DNA of 9,219 nucleotides from Burkholderiales bacterium (GTDB lineage Bacteria; Pseudomonadota; Gammaproteobacteria; Burkholderiales; Burkholderiaceae_C), in the NCBI GenBank assembly GCA_947448105.1, contig CANFNE010000085.1:1-9219 (forward strand), given 5' to 3'. Both the position numbers and the translations under genes were made by a program. Below, piece after piece: positions 1-5,743 of the stretch. The notes under the pieces were generated by a model. It ran no database searches and was not told the origin of the DNA. It saw nothing but the letters and a program-made list of their open reading frames with translations. Position 1 is the first letter of the stretch, and each line of letters opens with the position of its first letter.

Positions 1-2482
1 CAAGATGGACGGCGAAAAACTGGTGCTGGAAAACCTGCCCGAAGGCCCCGAGCCCTTTGCGCTGGAGATATTCACCACCTGCGCACCGGTCAAAAACACC
101 AAGCTCATGGGCTTGTATGTGAGCAACGATTCGTTTTTTACCCAGTGCGAGGCCGAGGGCTTTAGGCGCATCACCTACTTCCTAGACCGTCCCGATGTGA
201 TGGCCAGCTACACCGTCACCCTGCGCGCCGACAAAGCCGCGTATCCGGTGCTGCTGTCCAACGGCAACCTGGTGGACCACGGCGACCTGCCCGACGGCCG
301 CCACTTTGCGCAGTGGGTGGACCCGCACAAAAAGCCCGCCTATCTGTTTGCCCTGGTAGCCGGGCAACTGGTGTGCCGCGAGCAGCGCATCAGTTCGCTG
401 GCCGGCAAAGAACACGTGCTGCAGGTCTATGTGCGCCCCGGCGACCTGGACAAGACCGAGCACGCCATGCATTCGCTCATGGCAAGTGTGGCCTGGGACG
501 AGGCGCGCTTTGGCCTGCCGCTGGACCTGGAACGTTTCATGGTTGTGGCCACCAGCGACTTCAATATGGGCGCCATGGAGAACAAGGGCCTGAACATCTT
601 CAACACCAAGTACGTGCTGGCCAACCCGGCCACGGCCACGGACGTGGACTACGCCAATATCGAAAGCGTGGTGGGCCACGAATACTTCCACAACTGGACC
701 GGCAACCGCATCACCTGCCGCGACTGGTTCCAGTTGAGCCTCAAAGAAGGCTTAACCGTGTTTCGCGACCAGGAATTCAGCCAGGACCTGTGCGCCGACC
801 CCTCGGCCCGCGCCGTCAAGCGCATTGAAGACGTGCGGGTGCTGCGCACTGCCCAGTTCCCTGAGGACGCCGGCCCCATGGCCCATGCGGTGCGGCCCGA
901 CAGCTATGTAGAAATCAACAACTTCTACACCGTCACCATCTACGAAAAAGGCGCTGAGGTCGTGCGCATGATGCAAACCCTGGCCGCCCAGGGCGACGAG
1001 GCCAGTGGACGCGCCGGTTTTGCGCGCGGCATGAAGCTGTATTTCGAGCGCTTTGACGGCCAGGCCGTCACCTGCGACGACTTTGCCCAGGCCATTGCGG
1101 ACGCCAACCCGGCCTCCAGCCTGGCCGCGCTCTTGCCCCAGTTCAAGCGCTGGTACAGCCAGGCCGGCACGCCACACCTGACCGCCAGCGGCCAGTTTGA
1201 CGCCGCTGCCCAGACCTACACGCTCACGCTGATGCAAAACTGCGCCCCCACCCCGGGCCAGGAACCCAAGGCGCCGTTTGTCATCCCGGTGCGCCTGGGC
1301 CTGGTGGGCGCCAACAGCGGCGCCGCCCTGCCCTTGCAAACCGCCGCCAGCAGCGCCGCCAGCACCGACTACCTGCTGGTGATGACCGAGCAAAACCAGT
1401 CGATCACCTTCGTCAACGTGCTTGAGGAACCGGTGCCGTCCATCCTGCGCGGCTTTTCTGCCCCGGTGGTGCTGGACTTTGAATACACCGACGCACAACT
1501 GCTCGCGCTGCTGGCCCACGACAGCGACCCCTTTAACCGCTGGGAAGCGGGTCAGCGCCTGCTGCTGCGCTGTGCCCTTGGCGCCATGCAGGCCGACCAT
1601 GCACCTGCGCAGCTGCTTGACGCCACACTGCTGAATGCTTTGCGCGAGGTGCTGCGCCACCCGAGCCTGGACGCGGCCTTCAAAGAGCTGGTGTTGACCC
1701 TTCCATCCGAGGTCTATATCGCCGAGCAGCTCGCCGTGGTTGACCCGCAGCGCATCCATACCGTGCGCGAAGCGATGCGCCTGCAACTGGCCACCGCGCT
1801 CTACGCCGACTGGGAATGGGCCTATGCCACGCACCAGGACAGCGGCGGCTTTCGCCCTGACGCCACATCTGCCGGGCGGCGTGCACTGACCGGCCAGGCC
1901 TTGGCGCATCTGTGTCTGGCGGCCCATGCCTCGGGCGACGCGGTGTGGCCCGGCAAGGCGCTGCAACGCTTCAAAGACGCCAGCAATATGACCGACCGGG
2001 CCAATGCCCTGCAAGCCCTGATTGGCAGCGGCCACCCTCTGGCGGCACGGGCGCTGCAGCTCTTTCACGCCCAGTTCAAAGACGAGCCCCTAGTCATTGA
2101 CAAATGGTTTTCCATGCAAGCCGGCGCCTGCGACCGGGGCGGCCAGGTGCTGCGTGAGGTACGCCAGTTGCTCGAACACACCGACTTCCAGCTGCGCAAC
2201 CCCAACCGCGCGCGCAGCGTGATCTTTAGCTACTGCAGCGCCAACCCTGGCGCCTTCCACCGCGCAGATGCGGCCGGTTATGTGTTCTGGAGCCAGCAGG
2301 TGATTGCGCTCGACGCCATCAACCCGCAGGTGGCCGCCCGCTTGGCGCGCGCGCTGGACCGCTGGAAACGCCTGGCCGAACCCTACCGCAGCGGCGCCCG
2401 TGAAGCGCTGCAGCGCGTGGCTGCCAAGGCCGACCTGAGCAACGACGTGCGCGAGGTCATCGACCACGCGCTGGCCGAATAA
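1..2482 (+). CDS. pepN: Aminopeptidase N, M1 family (5' end outside window)
   Basis: This is a zinc metallopeptidase that removes N-terminal residues from peptides in the cytoplasm. The frame is open from the left edge, so the first visible Met (nt 5) is almost certainly internal. Counting from it there are 825 residues, and alignment by memory to E. coli PepN suggests about 72 residues are missing. Key sites are visible: TQCEAE at 46-51 (the substrate-amino-group Gln/Glu of M1 enzymes), exopeptidase motif GAMEN at 189-193, zinc motif HEYFH at 225-229 with third ligand E248, and Tyr313 in YEKGAEV, the equivalent of the E. coli catalytic Tyr381. A four-residue insertion (around 262-270) accounts for the shifted spacing. 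The C-terminal half matches the PepN helical domain through NPNRARS to the end, so the enzyme looks intact. The stop lies 20 nt before fbp on the same strand, with no terminator between, suggesting a pepN-fbp operon. The assignment is very secure. Confidence 0.97.
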   Translation, partial: KMDGEKLVLENLPEGPEPFALEIFTTCAPVKNTKLMGLYVSNDSFFTQCEAEGFRRITYFLDRPDVMASYTVTLRADKAAYPVLLSNGNLVDHGDLPDGRHFAQWVDPHKKPAYLFALVAGQLVCREQRISSLAGKEHVLQVYVRPGDLDKTEHAMHSLMASVAWDEARFGLPLDLERFMVVATSDFNMGAMENKGLNIFNTKYVLANPATATDVDYANIESVVGHEYFHNWTGNRITCRDWFQLSLKEGLTVFRDQEFSQDLCADPSARAVKRIEDVRVLRTAQFPEDAGPMAHAVRPDSYVEINNFYTVTIYEKGAEVVRMMQTLAAQGDEASGRAGFARGMKLYFERFDGQAVTCDDFAQAIADANPASSLAALLPQFKRWYSQAGTPHLTASGQFDAAAQTYTLTLMQNCAPTPGQEPKAPFVIPVRLGLVGANSGAALPLQTAASSAASTDYLLVMTEQNQSITFVNVLEEPVPSILRGFSAPVVLDFEYTDAQLLALLAHDSDPFNRWEAGQRLLLRCALGAMQADHAPAQLLDATLLNALREVLRHPSLDAAFKELVLTLPSEVYIAEQLAVVDPQRIHTVREAMRLQLATALYADWEWAYATHQDSGGFRPDATSAGRRALTGQALAHLCLAAHASGDAVWPGKALQRFKDASNMTDRANALQALIGSGHPLAARALQLFHAQFKDEPLVIDKWFSMQAGACDRGGQVLREVRQLLEHTDFQLRNPNRARSVIFSYCSANPGAFHRADAAGYVFWSQQVIALDAINPQVAARLARALDRWKRLAEPYRSGAREALQRVAAKADLSNDVREVIDHALAE

Positions 2483-2502
2483 ACACAACACAAGGCAAAC
2501 CC

Positions 2503-3519
2503 ATGGCAAACCCCATTTCGCTCACCCGCTACCTGGTCGAGCAACAACGCGTTGACGGCACCATCCCCGCGCAACTGCGCCTGCTGCTTGAAGTGGTGGC
2601 GCGCGCTTGCAAAAGCATTAGCCACGCGGTGAACAAAGGCGCTTTAGGCGGCGTGCTGGGCGCAGCGCAGACCGAAAACGTGCAAGGCGAGATCCAGAAG
2701 AAGCTCGACATCATTGCCAACGAAGTGCTGATCGAAGCCAATGAATGGGGCGGCCACCTCGCGGCCATGGCCAGCGAAGAGATGGAAGACATCTACGTCG
2801 TTCCCAACCGCTATCCCCAAGGCGAATACCTGCTGCTGTTTGACCCTTTGGACGGTTCGAGCAATATCGACGTGAACGTGAGCATCGGCACGATTTTTAG
2901 CGTGCTGCGCAAGCCCGAAGGCCCGGCGGTTACCGAAGGCGACTTTCTGCAGGCCGGTAGCCAGCAAGTGGCCGCGGGCTATTGCGTCTACGGCCCGCAA
3001 ACCACTTTGGTGCTGACCGTGGGCCGGGGCGTGGCCATGTTTACGCTGGACCGCGAGCAAGGCTCGTTTGTGCTGACACAAGAGCACGTGACGATTCCCG
3101 AGGACACGCAGGAATTTGCCATCAATATGAGCAATATGCGCCATTGGGACGCACCCACCCGCCGCTACATCGACGAATGCCTGCAAGGCACCGAGGGCCC
3201 GCGCGGCAAGAACTTCAATATGCGCTGGATTGCCAGCATGGTGGCCGATGTGCACCGCATCCTCACGCGCGGGGGCGTCTTTATGTACCCCTGGGACAAG
3301 CGCGAACCCCACAAACCCGGCAAGCTGCGCCTGATGTACGAGGCCAACCCCATGTCTTGGCTGATCGAACAGGCCGGTGGCGCCTCCACCAATGGCCAGC
3401 AACGCATCATGGACATCGCGCCGGCCCAGTTGCACCAGCGCGTGAGCGTGGTCTTGGGCTCCAAAAACGAGGTGGAGCGGGTCACGCGCTATTACGCGCA
3501 AGCGGCCGCGCAGGGCTAA
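2503..3519 (+). CDS. fbp: Fructose-1,6-bisphosphatase, class I
   Basis: The enzyme hydrolyses fructose 1,6-bisphosphate to fructose 6-phosphate and phosphate, the committed step of gluconeogenesis; it is cytoplasmic and Mg-dependent. The 338-residue product is the usual length for the class I family (E. coli Fbp is 332). Visible signatures are SEEMED at 91-96 (metal-binding acidic residues), DPLDGSSNIDVN at 114-125 (the family's metal/phosphate-binding hallmark), NMRWIASMVADVHR at 239-252, and GGVFMYP at 257-263 followed by KPGKLRLMYEANPMSW, which lines the sugar-phosphate site. The ATG at 2503 is chosen because an AAGG Shine-Dalgarno (2492-2495) sits 7 nt upstream and the N-terminus matches family starts. 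It follows pepN by 20 nt and is probably co-transcribed. No clear T-rich terminator follows before the tRNA promoter. Class I enzymes are typically AMP-inhibited; I did not verify the allosteric residues. Confidence 0.97.
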   Translation: MANPISLTRYLVEQQRVDGTIPAQLRLLLEVVARACKSISHAVNKGALGGVLGAAQTENVQGEIQKKLDIIANEVLIEANEWGGHLAAMASEEMEDIYVVPNRYPQGEYLLLFDPLDGSSNIDVNVSIGTIFSVLRKPEGPAVTEGDFLQAGSQQVAAGYCVYGPQTTLVLTVGRGVAMFTLDREQGSFVLTQEHVTIPEDTQEFAINMSNMRHWDAPTRRYIDECLQGTEGPRGKNFNMRWIASMVADVHRILTRGGVFMYPWDKREPHKPGKLRLMYEANPMSWLIEQAGGASTNGQQRIMDIAPAQLHQRVSVVLGSKNEVERVTRYYAQAAAQG

Positions 3520-3540
3520 TAATGCCGGGGGCCCACTGGC

Positions 3541-3546
3541 TATAAT
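3541..3546 (+). promoter_or_regulatory. Candidate -10 box of the tRNA-Thr promoter
   Basis: A perfect TATAAT lies 11 nt before the mature tRNA 5' end and would start transcription near 3552-3553, leaving a leader of about 5 nt. I see no good -35 hexamer at 16-18 nt upstream (that stretch reads AATAAT-like), so the promoter may rely on other contacts. A TG lies at 3537-3538, one base too far upstream for a standard extended -10. Confidence 0.6.
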
Positions 3547-3557
3547 TCAGGCGGTGC

Positions 3558-3633
3558 GCCGGTGTAGCTCAGTCGGTAGAGCAGCTCATTCGTAATGAGA
3601 AGGTCGGGTGTTCGATTCATCTCTCCGGCACCA
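3558..3633 (+). tRNA. tRNA-Thr, anticodon CGT
   Basis: This is a complete 76-nt tRNA with encoded CCA (3631-3633) that reads the ACG threonine codon. The D stem is GCTC 3567-3570 with GAGC 3579-3582. The anticodon loop is TTCGTAA 3589-3595 with the anticodon at 3591-3593. The T stem is 3606-3610 with 3618-3622 around TTCGATT. The discriminator is A3630. The acceptor stem pairs at six of seven positions, with a U6-U67 mismatch (3563/3624), and position 27-43 is G-A (3584/3600). The anticodon, loops and overall fold are normal, so the gene is probably functional. It lies 38 nt after fbp, and a strong hairpin terminator follows 8 nt downstream. Confidence 0.96.
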
Positions 3634-3641
3634 ATGCAATC

Positions 3642-3677
3642 AAGGGTTTGCTGCTATTTACTTAGCAGCAAACCCTT
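3642..3677 (+). terminator. Intrinsic terminator after tRNA-Thr, probably bidirectional
   Basis: A perfect 15-bp stem (3642-3656 pairing with 3663-3677) closes a 6-nt loop (3657-3662). It is followed on the + strand by the T-rich tract TCTCTTT (3678-3684), which fits termination of the tRNA transcript. On the opposite strand the hairpin is followed by TGATTGCATT, a weaker tail, so it may also end the leftward hut/MFS/thioredoxin transcript. The right arm is coding sequence for the last residues of the thioredoxin-like gene, whose stop codon (3658-3660) falls in the loop. Confidence 0.85.
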
Positions 3678-4020
3678 TCTCTTTGGGGCACCCGGCGGGC
3701 ACCTGGCGCAACAAATCCTGGACTTGCGATGCTTGCGTCGGGCGCACCAGGCGGGCCAGTTCCTGGCCATGGAGCATCAACACCAAGGTCGGCCACAACT
3801 TGACCTTGAACGAGCGCCCCAGTGCCCGGCCCGGGCCGTCTTCGATGCGCATATGTGCGAGTGGGGAATGGGCCTGCAAGGCCTGCAGAATGGCAGGCTC
3901 TGCCGCCTGGCAGTGGCCGCACCAGCCCACGCCAAACTCCAAAAGCAGTGCGCCGGGCGTGGCGTCGATGTCGCTGCGGCTGGGCGCGGTCGGGTTGTAA
4001 GGGGATGCGGGTGTGGACAT
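3658..4020 (-). CDS. Thioredoxin-like protein with WCGHC active site
   Basis: This is a small single-domain thioredoxin-fold protein of 120 residues, expected to catalyse thiol-disulfide exchange; its partner is unknown. The active site is WCGHC at 33-37, preceded by the usual beta strand (ALLLEFGVG, 24-32). The cis-proline is in WPT at 76-78, followed by TLVLMLHGQELARLVRP, the standard C-terminal strand pair. CGHC is the dipeptide of protein disulfide isomerases rather than the CGPC of housekeeping thioredoxin. No signal peptide or membrane segment is seen; the N-terminus is short and rich in Pro and Ser, so a cytoplasmic location is likely. The ATG at 4018-4020 has a good AGGAG Shine-Dalgarno 6 nt upstream. 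A nearby ATG (4046-4048) is in another frame. It lies 61 nt after the MFS gene on the same strand and ends within the terminator hairpin. The fold is secure; the physiological role is not. Confidence 0.9.
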   Translation of the reverse strand: MSTPASPYNPTAPSRSDIDATPGALLLEFGVGWCGHCQAAEPAILQALQAHSPLAHMRIEDGPGRALGRSFKVKLWPTLVLMLHGQELARLVRPTQASQVQDLLRQVPAGCPKEKGFAAK

Positions 4021-4081
4021 GTCGGCTCCTGTGGACGAACCGCGCCATTGTCAGCCCTGCGGCGCGCGCGTCTTCGTCGAC

Positions 4082-5686
4082 TTAGTCACCTTCGTCGCCG
4101 GTGGGGGCGGGTGCGGCCTGGGGGCGAATCGTGTAGTGCGGCAAGCGCCAGCTCATCAAGACACTCAAGCCCGCAATCACGGCACACAGCAAAAACGCTG
4201 CATGCGTGCCGCTGACCAGCCCCTGGCGCGCGGCTTCCAACAAGGGCGCGGCGTCCAGGCCCAGGCCTTGGGCCAGCGCCTGCAAGGTGTCCTGGTCTTG
4301 TTGGCGAATCAGCACTTGGGGCGAGGACAAGAGCTTGGCCAGTGCCGTGTCAGTCATCTGGTACCGCAGCAGCGCCGCCGCCGTGTGGCGGGCATAAAAG
4401 GCATTGACCAGCACGCTGGCCACGCCCACACCCACCATGCTGCCAACCATGCGGGTGGACTGCGCCAGCGCCGAGGCCACACCCATGTGCCTGCGCCCGG
4501 CCACCGCCATGATTTGCAAGGACAAATTGGGCAGCTGAAAACCCAGGCTAAAGCCGCACAGGCCAAAAATGGCCATCAAAAGGGCGATAGGCGTGTGAGC
4601 GTCCACCTGCGCCAGCAAGAGGCAGGCCAGCATGGTGCCCAGCTGGCCCCAGGCGATCAGCCGCTCAGCGCGTTGCAAGCGCGGCAAGAGCCGTGAATTG
4701 ACGATGCTGCCAACGGTGATGAGCACCAGCAGCGGCGTCATCACCACCCCGGCCTCATGCGGCGACTGGCCAAAGCTGCCCTGCAAAAGCAGGGGGGTAT
4801 AAAAAATCAAAGTAAACATGGTCAGACCGGTGAGCAGGCCCAGAACCATGAGCGTGCGCGCACCCCGGTTGTCGAGCAGCTCGGGCGCGATGATGGGCGC
4901 TCGGGTGTGGTACTGGTGTCGAAAAAAACCGTAAATGAGCGCCCCCGTGCCCGCCCACAGGCCCAGCGCCTGCACACTGCCAAAGCCATGCATCTGGCTG
5001 GTTTCGGCCGCTGCCAGCAAGCCACCAATGGCCAGCAACAGCAAAAGCGCGCCCAGCCAGTCAATGCTGCGCTCACCTTGCGCATGCTGCACGATGTGCG
5101 GGAAATAGCGCCACACCATCACGAGCGCGGCCAGCGCCAGCGGCAGGTTGACCAAAAACACATAGCGCCAGCCCGCATGTTCGGTCAGCCACCCGCCCAG
5201 CCACGGCCCCACGGCCAGCGCCACGCCGTAGCCGGCCGACAGCAGAACCTGCCAGCGCACGCGCTGCACCGCGTCCGGAAACAAGTCGGGAACACAGGCC
5301 GAAGCCACGCCCAACAGCATGCCGCCGGCCAACCCCTGCAAGGCGCGCGCACCGACGAGTTGCAACATGGTTTGCGAAGCCGCGCAGGCAATCGACGCCA
5401 GGGCAAACAAAACCACCGCCGCCAGCACAAAGGGCTTGCGCCCATGCAAATCGCCCAGGCGTCCGGTAATCGGAATCATGACCGCGTTGCCCACCAAAAA
5501 GGCCGACGCCGCCCATTGGTACAAGTCATACCCGCTCAAATCGGCCACGATGCGCGGCATGGCCGTACCCACCACCGAGGTGTTCAGGGCAATCAGCATG
5601 AAGGCCAGCGCAATGCCCAGCATGGCCGCAAGCGACTCGAAGAAGCTGCGGTCCGACTGGGGTGGAGGAACGATTGGGAGTGTCAA
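4082..5686 (-). CDS. MFS transporter, DHA2 (EmrB/QacA, 14-TM) type
   Basis: This is a proton-coupled inner-membrane exporter of the 14-helix drug:H+ antiporter-2 family; its substrate cannot be read from the sequence. The 534-residue length is typical. TM1 starts near residue 22 with LNTSVVGTAMPRI (34-46), the family's TM1 motif with Asn35 where Asp is usual. Motif A is GRLGDLHGRK (75-84). Motif C-like GYGVALAVGPWLGG (152-165) is followed by GWRYVFLVNLP (172-182). Many further hydrophobic helices follow, and a polar stretch around 440-490 before the last helix (about 494-512) fits the DHA2 pattern. The tail is Pro/Ala-rich and acidic. The start is uncertain: the longest frame begins at TTG (5684-5686) without a Shine-Dalgarno, and the next choice is the ATG of Met22, which would remove the short cytoplasmic lead. 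It lies 57 nt after hutF on the same strand with no obvious terminator between, so co-transcription with hut genes is possible. Confidence 0.92.
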   Translation of the reverse strand: MTLPIVPPPQSDRSFFESLAAMLGIALAFMLIALNTSVVGTAMPRIVADLSGYDLYQWAASAFLVGNAVMIPITGRLGDLHGRKPFVLAAVVLFALASIACAASQTMLQLVGARALQGLAGGMLLGVASACVPDLFPDAVQRVRWQVLLSAGYGVALAVGPWLGGWLTEHAGWRYVFLVNLPLALAALVMVWRYFPHIVQHAQGERSIDWLGALLLLLAIGGLLAAAETSQMHGFGSVQALGLWAGTGALIYGFFRHQYHTRAPIIAPELLDNRGARTLMVLGLLTGLTMFTLIFYTPLLLQGSFGQSPHEAGVVMTPLLVLITVGSIVNSRLLPRLQRAERLIAWGQLGTMLACLLLAQVDAHTPIALLMAIFGLCGFSLGFQLPNLSLQIMAVAGRRHMGVASALAQSTRMVGSMVGVGVASVLVNAFYARHTAAALLRYQMTDTALAKLLSSPQVLIRQQDQDTLQALAQGLGLDAAPLLEAARQGLVSGTHAAFLLCAVIAGLSVLMSWRLPHYTIRPQAAPAPTGDEGD

Positions 5687-5687
5687 A

Positions 5688-5712
5688 GGGGAACCGAGGG
5701 GGCGAGGGAGGG
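5688..5712 (+). other. G-quadruplex-forming motif between hutF and the MFS gene
   Basis: Four G-runs (5688-5691, 5698-5702, 5706-5708, 5710-5712) with loops of 6, 3 and 1 nt meet the usual G3+N1-7 pattern. The G-rich strand is the template for the leftward genes, so their mRNA leader here is C/U-rich. The motif ends 1 nt from the proposed TTG start of the MFS gene. Whether it folds in the cell is unknown. Confidence 0.5.
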
Positions 5713-5743
5713 AGCTGGCAGTAGCACGCGAAGCCGTGGTGCT

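Noticed and set aside
752..2068. A 438-codon open frame on the - strand inside pepN
   Set aside because: It is in the same codon-against-codon register with pepN, low in recognisable motifs, and opposite an unmistakable peptidase.
2644..3501. A 285-codon open frame on the - strand inside fbp
   Set aside because: It is a register shadow of fbp, as above; the + strand frame has all FBPase signatures and a ribosome binding site.
3520..3540. Hairpin in GCCGGGGGCCCACTGGC as an fbp terminator
   Set aside because: Only about three base pairs can form around a long loop, with no U-tract of its own.
3558..3633. tRNA-Thr as an integration site for a mobile element
   Set aside because: No integrase, no duplicated tRNA 3' end and no composition change was seen; housekeeping genes lie on both sides.
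4021..4081. Inverted GACGAA/TTCGTC pair between the MFS and thioredoxin-like genes as a terminator
   Set aside because: The arms are only six bases, far apart and not followed by a T-tract.
5660..5686. Promoter starting at TTGACA in front of the MFS gene
   Set aside because: No acceptable -10 hexamer lies 16-18 nt downstream; that stretch is C-rich. I keep it only as part of the start-site ambiguity.
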